Shown: positions 25,111 to 38,447, numbered from the stretch's first letter. The stretch: DNA of 64,000 nucleotides from Gilvimarinus gilvus (GCF_030518155.1 NZ_JAULRU010000797.1:62001-126000), one strand, 5' to 3'. The notes: a model not told the origin generated them from the letters alone. Numbers and translations: made by a program.

Positions 25111-25989
25111 ATGACCGAATCCAATCAGGACGATAACGCCGGCGAGCAGCTGAATCTCAGCGACGAAACTTTAAGGCAGCGACTCAACCGCATTATTTTC
25201 GGCTGGGAGAGCCCGGCCGGCAAACTGTTTGACGTTATTCTCATTTGGGCCATTTGCATCAGTGTGTTGGTACTGATGCTGGAATCTGTCGAGTGGATTG
25301 CCAATGCCTACCTGCCTTGGCTGCGCGGCGCTGAGTGGGTCTTTACCTTGTTTTTTACGGTGGAGTACGCCGCGCGACTGTACTGCGCCGAGCGCCGTAT
25401 GGAATATGCCAAAAGCTTTTACGGCATTGTCGATTTGCTTTCCATACTGCCCTCCTACCTGGCCTTTTTTATTCCGGGGGCCAACAATCTGCTTATTTTC
25501 AGACTGCTGCGAGTTCTGCGCGTATTCCGAATTTTAAAGCTCGCCCGCTATTTAACCGAAGCCAACTTATTGCTGCGCACTATGATGTTGGCCCGGCGAA
25601 AGATTCTGGTGTTCTTTTCATCGGTATTGGTGCTTTCCGTTATATTCGGCTCGCTTATGTATATTGTCGAAGGCCCCGAAAACGGTTTTACCAGCATACC
25701 CATCAGTATTTATTGGACGATTGTTACCATTACCACCGTCGGTTACGGCGATATCGTGCCACAAACACCCATTGGCCAAATCATTTCCGCCATGGCCATG
25801 TTAACGGGTTACTCCATTATTGCCGTACCCACCGGTATTCTCACCGCCGAGTTAACGCAAGAGATGCACCGCGAGCGCTATAGCCGCACTTGCACCGGGT
25901 GCGAGCGCACAGGCCACGAAGCCGATGCGGTTCATTGTCGTTATTGCGGTAGCGCCTTACACAGCCAACAGAAAAAGAGCGACACATGA
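25111..25989 (+). CDS. voltage-gated potassium channel with C-terminal zinc-ribbon
   Basis: A 292-residue six-helix cation channel of the Kv superfamily. The S4 segment RLLRVLRVFRILKLARYL carries regularly spaced arginines, and the pore filter is TTVGYGD. After S6 comes a Cys-rich tail CTGCERTGHE...CRYCG that looks like a zinc ribbon and is uncommon in simple bacterial Kv channels. Start at 25111 is chosen because the earlier ATG (25042) has no ribosome-binding site, while GGGGAGG lies upstream of 25111. The stop overlaps the next start (ATGA). Confidence 0.9.
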   Translation: MTESNQDDNAGEQLNLSDETLRQRLNRIIFGWESPAGKLFDVILIWAICISVLVLMLESVEWIANAYLPWLRGAEWVFTLFFTVEYAARLYCAERRMEYAKSFYGIVDLLSILPSYLAFFIPGANNLLIFRLLRVLRVFRILKLARYLTEANLLLRTMMLARRKILVFFSSVLVLSVIFGSLMYIVEGPENGFTSIPISIYWTIVTITTVGYGDIVPQTPIGQIISAMAMLTGYSIIAVPTGILTAELTQEMHRERYSRTCTGCERTGHEADAVHCRYCGSALHSQQKKSDT

Positions 25990-27506
25990 AAGTATCGACT
26001 TTGGCGGGCAGTATTTTAACGCTTATTCTGCTGGCTGCCATCGCTCTGATAATCTGCTATTTCCTGTATTTATCTCCTAAGGCACGCGCACTCAAACACT
26101 TGAACTTCGTTCATGAGTCCATCGCCGAGATGCACCCGGCGATGCTCCTGTCGGACAGCTTTGTTGAGCTTCGCCGCGACAGTTACCAGCGAGCCCGAAA
26201 AAAATTGGCCTTGATTAACAACAGCCGGGATATGAATGCGCTGCTTAGGTTTTACCTGGCGCAGTTTGAAGACAAGCACCTTGATGGAAACCTGTTCCAA
26301 TCAATTTTCCTCAAGTGGTTTCCACAGCAGACGCGCTGGGCTGGGTGGGTACTCGCCGCCAGCCAGCACGGGTATGAAGTTATTCACCGCTTGGACGAAC
26401 CGCATATACCGCCACTTGGTGCTACGCTGGTATCCTGCAACGGCGTTGAAGCCAATGAGTTTTTGCGCCGGCACTACGCCCCCTTCAGTGATCTACGCTG
26501 GTCGATATTGAATGCCAGAGACAGTGCCGCCAAGCGATTAACCCAATCCACGGACATGTTGCACGTACTTGACCGCCCCGCACTCAACCAGTGTGTTTTT
26601 CAAACCGCCAAGGGCGAGCAGTCCTTCCCTGTCGAATGGCGCCCCCGAACTGAACAAGATGCGCGGGCGATTCACCGGGCCAGTACACCTATATACACAC
26701 GGCCTAAGCTAGAGCCACTAGGCGATAGCGCGTACTGGGTTTACACAACCGATTTTCAGCTCAATTCGCCGGAGTCCGCACGCGGCCACCAGCAACTGTT
26801 AGTCGACTTACGCAACTTAAATTCAGCTGGTTCGGTTGTTTTCGACTTACGTGGCAATGAGGGCGGTAGCTCTTCTTTCGGCAATGAAATTCTGCAGGCC
26901 CTCATCGGCACAGACAATATGCGCTTTATTCACAGCCGATATAATCACACGTCAGGGGGTATGGATGCACGCTTTAGAGCGAGTTGGAAACTGTATTGGT
27001 CCTACGACTGGTTGTTGCAACAGGCGCTTGCCAATCAGGGGGAGGATTCCAGTATGGTGGCTCACCTGCAAAAATTGCAGGTGCGTCTAAAACTGGCACT
27101 GGATAATGGCGAGGACTTTTTCTGGCAATCTGAATGGACAGACATTGACGTGCCTGCAGCAGAGGAAGCAACGCCCCCGCAGTGGCAATACCCGGGTAAC
27201 ATTTATGTCGTAACGGATCGCTACTGCATTAGCGCCTGCCTGGACTTTATGGATTTACTCAAACAAATACCCGGGGTCATCCACGTGGGCGAACCCTCCG
27301 ATGCCGACACGGCTTACACCCAGGTCGCCCCCATGTGGCACGAGTACGCCAAAGAGGCCTACAGTTTTTCCGTGCCTATTAAGCAGTGGAATAAACGGTT
27401 GCGCGACGACAACGAGCCCTACAGCCCGGATAAAGAATACCCCGGCAATATTTTTGACACACAATCACTTCAAGCTTGGTTTTTAGACAATGAATTTTCG
27501 CATTGA
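25986..27506 (+). CDS. S41-type (C-terminal processing) peptidase-like protein, membrane-anchored
   Basis: A 506-residue protein with an N-terminal membrane anchor (ILTLILLAAIALIICYFLYL), then a helical domain and an S41-like catalytic domain. The substrate-binding strand is VVFDLRGNEGGSSSFG, and the segment NIYVVTDRYCISACLDFMDLL holds a likely nucleophile Ser just before ACLDF. A charge-relay Lys is not obvious. No PDZ domain is clear, so it resembles tricorn/TSPc-like periplasmic hydrolases rather than Prc. Translationally coupled to the channel gene. Confidence 0.82.
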   Translation: MKVSTLAGSILTLILLAAIALIICYFLYLSPKARALKHLNFVHESIAEMHPAMLLSDSFVELRRDSYQRARKKLALINNSRDMNALLRFYLAQFEDKHLDGNLFQSIFLKWFPQQTRWAGWVLAASQHGYEVIHRLDEPHIPPLGATLVSCNGVEANEFLRRHYAPFSDLRWSILNARDSAAKRLTQSTDMLHVLDRPALNQCVFQTAKGEQSFPVEWRPRTEQDARAIHRASTPIYTRPKLEPLGDSAYWVYTTDFQLNSPESARGHQQLLVDLRNLNSAGSVVFDLRGNEGGSSSFGNEILQALIGTDNMRFIHSRYNHTSGGMDARFRASWKLYWSYDWLLQQALANQGEDSSMVAHLQKLQVRLKLALDNGEDFFWQSEWTDIDVPAAEEATPPQWQYPGNIYVVTDRYCISACLDFMDLLKQIPGVIHVGEPSDADTAYTQVAPMWHEYAKEAYSFSVPIKQWNKRLRDDNEPYSPDKEYPGNIFDTQSLQAWFLDNEFSH

Positions 27507-27533
27507 GCCCCAAACAACTATCAAGGAAGCCCC

Positions 27534-28469
27534 ATGACACGGTTAATGATTTTACTCACAGCAATATTTACACTTTTAGGTGCCTCTAACTTTGCATTGG
27601 CCGCTGGCGAGATTGCCAGCGGCGGTGAAAAACAATGGCAAGAAAAGGTGGTAAACAATTACCAGGAAGTACTCGCGCTGTTCGAACGCCTAGACTACAC
27701 CGAAACGTTTTGGCGCGATGGCGAGCGAGCGGTTCCGCGTGTATATATTGCCACCATACCCAAAAGGTGGAGCAAAGAGACCAGCAAAGAAATCACGGTT
27801 CAGCTGAAGAAAAAAATATTTTTTCGCACCCTTGGCCCCCTGGTGTTGCGCAGCAACGAGTTGATTTTACAGGATCGCGCCAAGCTGGAGACACTGGCGG
27901 GAAAATCCGGCTCGCTGGACAGTGAGCAACTAAAGTGGCTCGAGGAACTTAGCGGCTATTACCGCGCTAGCTGGGATCCTGCGCAAATCGGTAACGTTAT
28001 TGCCGAGCTACTGGTGAAAGTTGACGCATTGCCTACGTCGCTGATTATTGCCCAAGCGGTCGAGGAAAGCGGCTGGGGAACCTCCCGCTTCGCGTTTAGT
28101 GGTAACGCTTTGTTTGGTCAGTGGACGTGGGGCGATGACGGCATTACACCCGAGCAACAGCGCAGCGGCATGGGCGATTACAAAATTGCCGCTTTCGACA
28201 GTCCGCTGCAGTCAGTTCAGGCCCACGCGCGCAACCTCAATACGCATCCGGCGTATCAAGCTCTACGCGATATGCGTGCCGAAAAGCGCAAAGCCGGACA
28301 GGCCTTTACCGGAATGGATGCAGCGACAACGCTCACTAAGTATTCTGAGCGTGGTGAGGCTTATGTCAAAACCCTGCACAGTATTATCAGTTACAACAAA
28401 CTGCAAACAACCGATGCGGCCTACTTAAAAGAGATGGAGGCCATTGTCTTGGTACCTGAAGCGCATTAG
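27534..28469 (+). CDS. Bax-like glucosaminidase-domain protein, exported
   Basis: A 311-residue exported protein of the Bax/endo-beta-N-acetylglucosaminidase family. It has a signal peptide (to about residue 24, FALAAG), a middle helical region, and a glucosaminidase domain with the catalytic-Glu motif AQAVEESGWGTSRFA, then ALFGQWTW and VQAHARNLNTHPAY. Probably acts on peptidoglycan in the periplasm. AAGGAAG precedes the ATG. Twenty-eight bases after the S41 gene, so channel, peptidase and glucosaminidase may form one transcript, ending at the terminator at 28484. Confidence 0.88.
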   Translation: MTRLMILLTAIFTLLGASNFALAAGEIASGGEKQWQEKVVNNYQEVLALFERLDYTETFWRDGERAVPRVYIATIPKRWSKETSKEITVQLKKKIFFRTLGPLVLRSNELILQDRAKLETLAGKSGSLDSEQLKWLEELSGYYRASWDPAQIGNVIAELLVKVDALPTSLIIAQAVEESGWGTSRFAFSGNALFGQWTWGDDGITPEQQRSGMGDYKIAAFDSPLQSVQAHARNLNTHPAYQALRDMRAEKRKAGQAFTGMDAATTLTKYSERGEAYVKTLHSIISYNKLQTTDAAYLKEMEAIVLVPEAH

Positions 28470-28483
28470 CCATAAAGCAGAAC

Positions 28484-28520
28484 AAAGAAGGCGCCCGAGG
28501 GCGCCTTCTTTGTTTTATTT
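28484..28520. terminator. strong bidirectional intrinsic terminator
   Basis: Twelve-bp perfect stem AAAGAAGGCGCC (28484-28495), loop CGAG, GGCGCCTTCTTT (28500-28511), then GTTTTATTT on the plus strand. Read from the minus strand it also ends in T-rich sequence. It separates the convergent glucosaminidase and katG genes. Confidence 0.92.
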
Positions 28521-28562
28521 CTTACTGTGATACTGAATTGCTACGATTTTAAAGATGCTTTT

Positions 28563-30791
<2,229 letters not shown>

Positions 30792-31124
30792 TCACTGTGA
30801 CTGAAATTGTGGATAAATTCGGCTTTGAACTTATGCAGCTAACTTTAGCTTTGTGAAACTATAGTCTCATTTGATCCATTGGTTAAATTTCAATTCCTTA
30901 CCGGCCTAATAGCCTAAACCTATACCACAGAAATATTACCGCCAATACATACACCATATGTGAAACAAAGGCACCAATATGGGTTTTGCAGGCCGCCTTT
31001 AGCCATGTGTTACGGATGATGAGTATCAGATGTATCTGCGGGATTTGAGGTTAACGTCTAACGCATATCGGCAAGCAAAACGAGACGGTTGAATAGACAA
31101 GCGTAGTTTGCCAATCATATACTG

Positions 31125-31991
31125 CTAGTCCTTCGGGTAAAAAGGCAAATGCGACATTTGCAGATCACCAGGTAACAATGGGTTACTTAGCGTAATAAAG
31201 TGTACATTTTCACTGTGCAGGTAGTTTAGCTCCTGTATGAAATGCCGCTGCAGCAACTGAGCGACCTCACCGCTATCCGTTAAGACCTGCAAACCAAATT
31301 GCAGGCGCTCTGCCAGCCTTGGTTTAGCTTTCGGAACGTAAAACACAACAGGAAAAGGGTAGACAACCACCAAATCAGGTATAGCAACGAGATCGCCTTG
31401 TTCGCTTGCCCGATCTAAAACTGTCTCAAGCCCGACGATGCTTGCCGGAAAAAAATCGAAACGCTTAAGCTCCAACATGTCAATCAAGGTGGCAACGTTC
31501 GCAGAGTCATCAACTTTAATATTATTCGCTCGAAATATATCAACATCCACCCAACCTCGCGCCAACCCGACCGAGAACTGTGTTAAGTCGTCGCGTTTTC
31601 GAATATGTGAGAGCGTGTCAACATTTTCTTTGTGTACTACCAAACGTCGGTAGCCAAGTAGGTTCTGCATTATGGGGACGGTGACAGGTAGGTTCACCTC
31701 CTCTGGGTTCTCAATGTTACTTAGCCGAAGATAAGGACCACTGCGCACATTAATAATGTTACCAGCATTGATTTCCCGACGAACGCGGTTGGTACTTAAC
31801 TCTTTGCGGACTCTTGCAAGTGTATACGGGCCATAGGTTTCAGCACTCGCTTCCAGCGCCATCGTTAGAAGTGCGTACTCATAATTTTCTCGTGCGGGTG
31901 AATTTCCCCAGTCCCAATATTTATAAACATCTGCACCCCAAGCAATTTGGCTCGACAGAGATAACAACAACACTGGTATTATTTTTTGCAT
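31125..31991 (-). CDS. periplasmic solute-binding-protein-like (SBP_bac_3-type) protein
   Basis: A 288-residue exported protein with a signal peptide (MQKIIPVLLLSLSSQIAWGA). The mature part has two-lobe binding-protein features: NAGNIINVRSGPYLR, then a hinge-like SVGLARGWVDVDIF, LIDMLELKRFDFFPASIVGLETV and PFPVVFYVPKAKPRLA. No transporter genes are adjacent. Such orphan proteins often act as sensory or scavenging receptors. Start at 31991; an upstream TTG at 32060 would bury the signal peptide. Confidence 0.78.
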   Translation of the reverse strand: MQKIIPVLLLSLSSQIAWGADVYKYWDWGNSPARENYEYALLTMALEASAETYGPYTLARVRKELSTNRVRREINAGNIINVRSGPYLRLSNIENPEEVNLPVTVPIMQNLLGYRRLVVHKENVDTLSHIRKRDDLTQFSVGLARGWVDVDIFRANNIKVDDSANVATLIDMLELKRFDFFPASIVGLETVLDRASEQGDLVAIPDLVVVYPFPVVFYVPKAKPRLAERLQFGLQVLTDSGEVAQLLQRHFIQELNYLHSENVHFITLSNPLLPGDLQMSHLPFYPKD

Positions 31992-32095
31992 ACGCAATCG
32001 CGCTCTTTGTCGACTCAAAGTTAGGGAGTCTCTGAGGTAAGTTTCTATGAATACGGGCAATCTACTCTTTCAGCTCAAAAGGCTTACCAATAGAA

Positions 32096-32353
32096 TCACA
32101 GAACCCACCAATTTGGTAGCGCACTATATCTTCCGTCATGTCGCTCGGCTACAAGCAGCAAATAGACGACAAAAAAGGCCACCAGAGCACCGGTGGATTC
32201 TACGACAGTGTGCAGAGGTAGGTGCTGCCACTGACCAAAGACCGTCTGGCTTAGCACAAGTGTGGTTGCGTTAATGGTTAAGCTAACCAATAACACCAAT
32301 AAAAGCACGTTACGCAGCGGCTGATGGTTAAAGTGAAATGGCTTTGAGCCCAT
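32096..32353 (-). pseudogene. N-terminal fragment of a membrane-sensor (MASE-like) protein
   Basis: An 85-residue frame from ATG 32353 with two membrane helices (LRNVLLLVLLVSLTINATTLV; STGALVAFFVVYLLLV) separated by WQHLPLHTVVE. The P-L-H-x-x-x-E segment between two helices is seen at the N-terminus of membrane-bound diguanylate cyclases and kinases. It stops shortly after and no catalytic domain follows, so it is probably a 5' remnant. It could instead be a free small membrane protein. Confidence 0.5.
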
Positions 32354-32484
32354 AGGCCTTGCTACCTGCCGAGGAACTTTAGAAAGTCTCAATAAAGATT
32401 AGCAAAACTTTCGCAAATAGCTGCTAAATGCTTAAAAATCACCCAAATCACCAATACGATGCAGAAATTGGCGATCTAATGAGC

Positions 32485-32516
32485 AAAAAAAAACGGACCA
32501 AAGGCCCGTTTTTTTA
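32485..32516 (-). terminator. intrinsic terminator of purL
   Basis: Minus strand: stem CGGGCC/GGTCCG with loop TTT and one mismatch, then a run of nine T. It is 20 bp past the purL stop. Confidence 0.88.
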
Positions 32517-32536
32517 TCTGCGAGATTAAAACACTA

Positions 32537-35500
32537 TCAACCAACAAACACCCGTGCATTGCGGAACAAACGCAACCATGCGCCATCTTCCTGCCAATTA
32601 TCAGGGTGCCAGGAGTTGGTCACGGTACGGAACACCCGCTCCGGGTGCGGCATCATAATCGTTGCGCGCCCATCCTGACTGGTCACACTGGTAATGCCGC
32701 GCGGTGAGCCATTCGGGTTGGACGGGTACTGCTCGGTCGCCGCCAGGTTATTGTCGAGGTAGCGCATCGCCACCATACCGCTGCTGTCGCAGCTGTTAAG
32801 CGCCGCCTCATCAACAAACTCGGCGCGACCTTCGCCGTGAGCGACCGCTACCGGCATATGGGAGCCGGCCATTCCGCTGAACAACACAGAGGGCGATTCC
32901 TGAATTTGCACCAGGGAGTAGCGCGCCTCAAACTGCTCGGATAGGTTGCGCACAAAGCGCGGCCAATGGTCAGCGCCGGGTATCAAATCTTTAAGATTAG
33001 ACATCATCTGACAACCGTTGCACACGCCCAGGCTGAAAGTATCAGCGCGGTTAAAAAATTGCTCAAACTGATCGCGCACCTGAGCGTTAAACAATACCGT
33101 CTTGGCCCAGCCCTCACCGGCACCGAGTACGTCACCGTAGGAAAAGCCGCCACAGGAAACCAGCCCTTTAAAGGTATCGAGGTTAACCCGACCGGTGAGC
33201 AAATCACTCATGTGCACATCCACGGCGTTAAAGCCGGCGCGGTCAAAGGCCGCAGCCATTTCGACATGACCGTTAACACCCTGCTCGCGCAGTACCGCCA
33301 AACGAGGACGTGTGCCTGCACTTATATACGGTGCCGCCACATCATGATTTTGATCGTAGGAAAGTTTAACCGACAGGCCGGGGTCGGCCGCCATTATGCC
33401 TTCAAACTCCTGACGAGCGCAGTCGGGATTGTCGCGCAGTGATTGCATCTGAAAGCTGGTTTCACTCCACAGGCTTTGTAAAATCACGCGCGACTGATCG
33501 AATACCAGCTCGCCGCTCAGCGATACACGCAACCAGTCGTCGTCGTTAACCACCCCCAAGCTGTGGGTACAGTCGGCGAGGCCGGCATCGGCAAACAGCG
33601 CTTTGATGGCGGCTACATGGTTCTTTTTAACTTGCAGTACCGCGCCCAACTCTTCGTTAAACAGGGCTGTCAGTGGGCAGTCGCCCAGTGCGTTGATGTC
33701 CACATCCAGGCCGCAGTGACCGGCAAAAGCCATCTCAGCTAATGTCGCAAACAAGCCACCGTCGGAGCGGTCGTGATAGGCCAGCACCAGGCCGTCCGCC
33801 AATGCTTTTTGCATGACGGTGAAGAAGCCTTTCAGCAAGACGGCGTCATCAACATCGGGCGGGGTTTCACCCAACTGGTTGTAGGTTTGCGCCAAGATTG
33901 AACCGCCCAAACGATTCTGGCCAGCCCCCAGGTCTACCAACAGCAACTCAGTTTCACCGAGGTCGGTGCGCAACTGCGGAGTAACCGCCTGACGTACATC
34001 GCTAACGGGCGAGAAGGCGGTAATAACCAGTGACAAAGGCGCAGTGACGGCCTTGTCGTTGCCGTCCTCTTGCCAGGCGGTGCGCATCGACATGGAGTCC
34101 TTGCCAACCGGAATGGTAATACCCAGCGCCGGGCACAGCTCCATACCCACCGCTTCGACGGTGCGGTAGAGCTTTTCGTCTTCGCCCTTATGACCGGCCG
34201 CACACATCCAGTTAGCCGACAGCTTTATGTCTTTGATGTCGGCAATGGGGGCGCAGGCGATATTGGTAATTGCCTCGCCGATCGCCATACGGCCTGAGGC
34301 CGGGGCATTGAGCAGCGCTGTAGGTGTGCGCTCACCAATGCTCATCGCCTCCCCCATATTGGAGTCGTAACTGACCGTGGTAATAGCGCAATCTGCGACA
34401 GGAATTTGCCAGGGACCGACCATTTGATCGCGCGCCACCTGACCGGTTACCGAGCGATCTCCGATGGTAATCAAAAAATTCTTACTGGCAACGGTTGGGT
34501 GTTTTAAAACACGCTCAGCCGCTTCGTTAATATGAATGTCGGTGGTAGTGAACTCTTCGGTCGCCGGCGTGTAACGCTTCGCTTCGCGGTGCATTTTAGG
34601 CGCTTTACCAAACAGCAAAGACATCGGCAGATCAACAGGTTTCGAATCAAAATGCTTGTCGTTGACCAACAGGTGTTGCTCGCTGGTGCTCTCGCCCACA
34701 ACGGCGTATGGGGCGCGCTCACGGCTGCACATGGCTTCAAAGCGGGCTAAATTCTCTGGTGCAATGGCCAGTACGTAACGCTCTTGCGATTCGTTACACC
34801 AAATAGCCAGCGGGCTCATGCTGGGCTCATCGTTAGGTACATCACGCAATTCAAAGCTACCGCCACAGCCACCGTCTTTTACCAGCTCCGGGAATGCATT
34901 GGATAAACCACCGGCGCCCACATCGTGAATAAAGGCAATTGGGTTGTGCTCGCCCAGCTGCCAGCAGCGGTCGATAACTTCCTGACAGCGACGCTCAATT
35001 TCAGGGTTTTGGCGCTGCACCGAAGCAAAGTCCAGATCTTCCGATGAGCTGCCAGAGTCCATGGAAGATGCCGCTCCGCCCCCCAGGCCAATCAACATCG
35101 CCGGGCCACCGAGTACAACCAACTTACAGCCTGCCTCGAAAGGCGGCTTATCGACATGTTCGGTACGAATATTACCGTAACCACCGGCCAGCATGATCGG
35201 CTTGTGGTAGCCGCGGCGCTCGCCGTCGTAATCTTCTTCAAAGGTCCGGAAGTAACCGCAAATATTGGGGCGACCAAACTCATTATTAAAGGCCGCGCCA
35301 CCGATAGGACCATCGAGCATAATATCCAGGGCGCTGACAATGCGCCCAGGCTTGCCGTAGTCCTGCTCCCATGGCTGTATAAAGGAAGGAATATTCAAGT
35401 TAGAGACGGTAAAGCCGGTCAGCCCAACTTTTGGCTTGGAGCCTCGCCCTACTGCGCCTTCGTCACGGATCTCGCCGCCGGCGCCGGTACCTGCCCCGGC

Positions 35501-36409
35501 AAAAGGAGAAATCGCCGTGGGGTGGTTATGAGTTTCCACCTTCATCAGCAAATTGATGTTCTCTGAGCTGTAGTGGTACTCGCCCGTTTCCGGATCGGGG
35601 TAGAAGCGGCCCGCTTCAGGCCCACTCACAACCGCCGCATTGTCAGCGTAGGCAGACAGGACGTTCTCGCCGTTGCATTCGAAGGTGTTCTTAATCATCT
35701 TAAACAAGCTGCGCGGCTGCTCTTCGCCGTCCAACGTCCAGCTGGCATTAAAGATTTTGTGACGACAGTGCTCCGAGTTGGCCTGGGCAAACATCATCAA
35801 CTCAACATCAACCGGGTTGCGGCCGAGCTTTTGAAAGTTCTCGACCAGGTAATCAACTTCATCATCGGCCAGTGCCAAGCCCAGCTCGCGGTTGGCGCTT
35901 GCCAGAGCGTCGCGACCACCGCCTATCACATCGACGGTGGTTTGGGCGGCAGGTTCGGCGTGCTCAAACAGGCCCGCAGCCTGATCCAAATCGCTGAGTA
36001 CCGTTTCCACCATGCGGTCGTGTAAAAGGGCAACAACGGCGGTGCGCTCTTCGGCCTTTATCTCGCCTTGCACGTGGTAGCTCACACCTCGTTCAATGCG
36101 TTTTACCGCGTTTAAGCCGCAGTTTTGTGCGATATCTGACGCCTTGGACGACCACGGCGATATGGTGCCAAAACGCGGCACCACCAAAAACAACTCGCCA
36201 GAGTGAGAAACCTCATCCATGCGAGGTCCATACGTCAGCAGCTTGGCCAAAACGTGTAACTCCGCCTCACTGAGAGGCGCAGACAGGTCGGCAAAGTGGG
36301 TAAACTCGGCGGCAACTCCGGAAACGCCAGGGGCCACAGCTTGTAGGCTGGCAAGCAGTTTTTGAGTTCGAAATGGTGAAAGTGCGGGTGCACCGGGCAA
36401 TATCTGCAT
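32537..36409 (-). CDS. purL: phosphoribosylformylglycinamidine synthase (FGAM synthase)
   Basis: Fourth step of purine synthesis: FGAR + Gln + ATP to FGAM. Large-type single-chain enzyme of 1290 residues, the usual gammaproteobacterial length. It has an N-terminal PurS-like part, two AIR-synthase-like ATP/FGAR domains ([35 protein letters not shown]), a second half ([10 protein letters not shown] region), and a C-terminal glutaminase with nucleophile Cys in GVCNGCQ and a His/Glu pair in MPHPERVFR. Start at 36409 fits the family N-terminus ([14 protein letters not shown]); the open frame continues to 36562. Confidence 0.97.
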   Translation of the reverse strand: MQILPGAPALSPFRTQKLLASLQAVAPGVSGVAAEFTHFADLSAPLSEAELHVLAKLLTYGPRMDEVSHSGELFLVVPRFGTISPWSSKASDIAQNCGLNAVKRIERGVSYHVQGEIKAEERTAVVALLHDRMVETVLSDLDQAAGLFEHAEPAAQTTVDVIGGGRDALASANRELGLALADDEVDYLVENFQKLGRNPVDVELMMFAQANSEHCRHKIFNASWTLDGEEQPRSLFKMIKNTFECNGENVLSAYADNAAVVSGPEAGRFYPDPETGEYHYSSENINLLMKVETHNHPTAISPFAGAGTGAGGEIRDEGAVGRGSKPKVGLTGFTVSNLNIPSFIQPWEQDYGKPGRIVSALDIMLDGPIGGAAFNNEFGRPNICGYFRTFEEDYDGERRGYHKPIMLAGGYGNIRTEHVDKPPFEAGCKLVVLGGPAMLIGLGGGAASSMDSGSSSEDLDFASVQRQNPEIERRCQEVIDRCWQLGEHNPIAFIHDVGAGGLSNAFPELVKDGGCGGSFELRDVPNDEPSMSPLAIWCNESQERYVLAIAPENLARFEAMCSRERAPYAVVGESTSEQHLLVNDKHFDSKPVDLPMSLLFGKAPKMHREAKRYTPATEEFTTTDIHINEAAERVLKHPTVASKNFLITIGDRSVTGQVARDQMVGPWQIPVADCAITTVSYDSNMGEAMSIGERTPTALLNAPASGRMAIGEAITNIACAPIADIKDIKLSANWMCAAGHKGEDEKLYRTVEAVGMELCPALGITIPVGKDSMSMRTAWQEDGNDKAVTAPLSLVITAFSPVSDVRQAVTPQLRTDLGETELLLVDLGAGQNRLGGSILAQTYNQLGETPPDVDDAVLLKGFFTVMQKALADGLVLAYHDRSDGGLFATLAEMAFAGHCGLDVDINALGDCPLTALFNEELGAVLQVKKNHVAAIKALFADAGLADCTHSLGVVNDDDWLRVSLSGELVFDQSRVILQSLWSETSFQMQSLRDNPDCARQEFEGIMAADPGLSVKLSYDQNHDVAAPYISAGTRPRLAVLREQGVNGHVEMAAAFDRAGFNAVDVHMSDLLTGRVNLDTFKGLVSCGGFSYGDVLGAGEGWAKTVLFNAQVRDQFEQFFNRADTFSLGVCNGCQMMSNLKDLIPGADHWPRFVRNLSEQFEARYSLVQIQESPSVLFSGMAGSHMPVAVAHGEGRAEFVDEAALNSCDSSGMVAMRYLDNNLAATEQYPSNPNGSPRGITSVTSQDGRATIMMPHPERVFRTVTNSWHPDNWQEDGAWLRLFRNARVFVG

Positions 36410-36759
36410 AGTGAGTAGCAACCTCAAGCTTGCGGGTGGTGTTGTGTACACGTTGTGCCGCCTCTGATCCATTGTCGGGTCTATTTTGAGGCGGTCTTGA
36501 GAGGGCCGGTATTGTACTTCAATTGGCCTATATTGGCAGCTGCATCCGAACAAATACTGCACTTTTTGCCCAATCTCGAGTCTAGATGGCGCGCCACCAT
36601 AACCAAATTAGGTCAATTGTGAGGCTGCTTACGTCTATTAGGCTTTAGACTCCGTCGTTCAATTCGACTAAAATTCAGGCAGCCCTACTCGAAAAGTGAT
36701 GCAGATTCAAGCTGGCGCATCACACTCAGAGTGTATAGAATCGCGCAAAATTTGCACAC

Positions 36760-36780
36760 AAGTCGCCTTTTGGGCGACTT
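36760..36780. repeat. hairpin in the purL-mltF intergenic region
   Basis: Eight-bp stem AAGTCGCC (36760-36767) with GGCGACTT (36773-36780) and a TTTTG loop. It lies 75 bp before mltF in the divergent 446-bp gap 36410-36855, which otherwise holds only unresolved promoters. Possibly part of the mltF leader. Confidence 0.6.
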
Positions 36781-36855
36781 ATTGAGGCGGCGCCCCGCAT
36801 ATCCGGTCGCCGACGCGTTTTAACTGGGCCGGTGCTAACCGGAAGGCTGTATTGC

Positions 36856-38355
36856 ATGCTGTTAGATGCTGTCAGACGCTATCTTAGCGCCCTACCGGCG
36901 CGGTTTAGACCGCGTCGCCTGGTGTTTAGTACGCTTTTGATCGCAATGGCAGTCTCGCTTGCCGCCAGTCGCACGCCCACTGCGCTGGAGCAAGTGATCG
37001 AGTCTGGCACGCTAAAAGTCCTTTCCCGCAATGGCCCTACCACTTATTACGAGGGCCCGCACGGCAAAACCGGCTTCGAGTACACCCTGCTGAGAGGATT
37101 CGCTGACTACTTAGGCGTCGAGCTGGAGCTTATCGATGAAGCCAGTTTGGCCACCATTATTCAGCGAATTGACGATGAACAGGCCCACCTCGCCGCCGCA
37201 GGCCTGAGTATTACTGCGCAACGGGCACGTAAAGTGGCATTTACTCAACCCTATCTGGAAGTAACGCAGCAGTTAATTTACCGCCGTGGTCAGGACAAGC
37301 CCGCCGACATTACTGAGCTAAACGGCGACCTGCTGGTCATTGCCGACTCCTCCCATGTCGAGCGCCTGCAAGAATTGCAACGCGACTACCCTGCGCTATC
37401 GTGGCGCGAGCAAGACAGCCTGGAAATGATCGATTTGCTGGAGATGGTGCATCGCGGAGAAATTGACTACGCCATAGTCGACTCAAATGCGTACGCCATC
37501 AATGCACAGACCTTCCCTCGCGCTCAGGTTGCTTTTGAACTCGGCGATACCGACCAGCTGGGCTGGGCCTTTCCCAAGCGGGCCGACCGTTCACTTCTAG
37601 ACAAGGCGCAGGCGTTTTTGCAGGAGGCGGAAGAAAATGGCGCGCTCGAGCAATTAGCGCACGAGTTCTTTGATACGTCTGATCGGGTTAGCACGGGCGG
37701 TGCTTTGCTGTTTACTCAGCGCCTCGAGGATCGCTTGCCGCAGTGGCAGGAAACGATGCAAAAAGTCGCCGAGGAGACTGACCTCAGCTGGCAACTGTTA
37801 GCAGCTATGAGTTATCAGGAGTCGCACTGGAATCCGCGGGCACGTTCGCATACCGGTGTTCGAGGGTTGATGATGCTAACCCGAACCACCGCGCGAGAAT
37901 TGGGCATTAAAAATCGGCTGGACCCAGAGCAAAGTATTCGCGGCGGCGCCCGGTATTTTAAATCCTTGTACAACCGCATTCCTGACCGAATTGCCGAGCC
38001 CGACCGGACTTTGCTGGCACTGGCCGCTTACAATGTGGGCATGGGTCATTTAGAAGACGCGCGGCGCCTTACCGAGCACCTGGGAGATAATCCAGACCTA
38101 TGGGAAGACGTACAGCAGCACCTACCAAAACTGGCCAAACGCAAGTACTACAGTGGGCTTAAATACGGCTACGCACGCGGCTGGGAGCCGGTACAGTACG
38201 CCAATAATATATTTAAGTACCGCGACATCATCGCCTGGCACGCGCAGCAAGAGCAGCGGCGTTTGGCCATGGCCAACGGTGGCGAAAATCTAGAGGCCGC
38301 TGAGCTGCCTGACGAAACCGAGGACTCCCCCTTAATGCCCATGTCTATTTTGTAA
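36856..38355 (+). CDS. mltF: membrane-bound lytic murein transglycosylase F
   Basis: Cleaves peptidoglycan glycan strands with formation of 1,6-anhydromuropeptides. 499 residues from ATG 36856, which has GGAAGG nine bases upstream; a GTG at 36832 is less likely. N-terminal anchor segment (RRLVFSTLLIAMAVSLAA) followed by a type-3 solute-binding regulatory domain (about 45-260, GTLKVLSRNGPTTYY). The SLT catalytic domain follows, with the general-acid Glu in AMSYQESHWNPRARS and downstream ALAAYNVGMGHLEDAR. Full length with a slightly extended C-terminus. Confidence 0.95.
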   Translation: MLLDAVRRYLSALPARFRPRRLVFSTLLIAMAVSLAASRTPTALEQVIESGTLKVLSRNGPTTYYEGPHGKTGFEYTLLRGFADYLGVELELIDEASLATIIQRIDDEQAHLAAAGLSITAQRARKVAFTQPYLEVTQQLIYRRGQDKPADITELNGDLLVIADSSHVERLQELQRDYPALSWREQDSLEMIDLLEMVHRGEIDYAIVDSNAYAINAQTFPRAQVAFELGDTDQLGWAFPKRADRSLLDKAQAFLQEAEENGALEQLAHEFFDTSDRVSTGGALLFTQRLEDRLPQWQETMQKVAEETDLSWQLLAAMSYQESHWNPRARSHTGVRGLMMLTRTTARELGIKNRLDPEQSIRGGARYFKSLYNRIPDRIAEPDRTLLALAAYNVGMGHLEDARRLTEHLGDNPDLWEDVQQHLPKLAKRKYYSGLKYGYARGWEPVQYANNIFKYRDIIAWHAQQEQRRLAMANGGENLEAAELPDETEDSPLMPMSIL

Positions 38356-38447
38356 CTCGGGATCTGCACGACACCTAAGCCCTGTCATTTCATTTGACAC
38401 CGGTAAGCGCAAGCGCAACACTGGAGTTTTAACCAAAGGGACTCACA

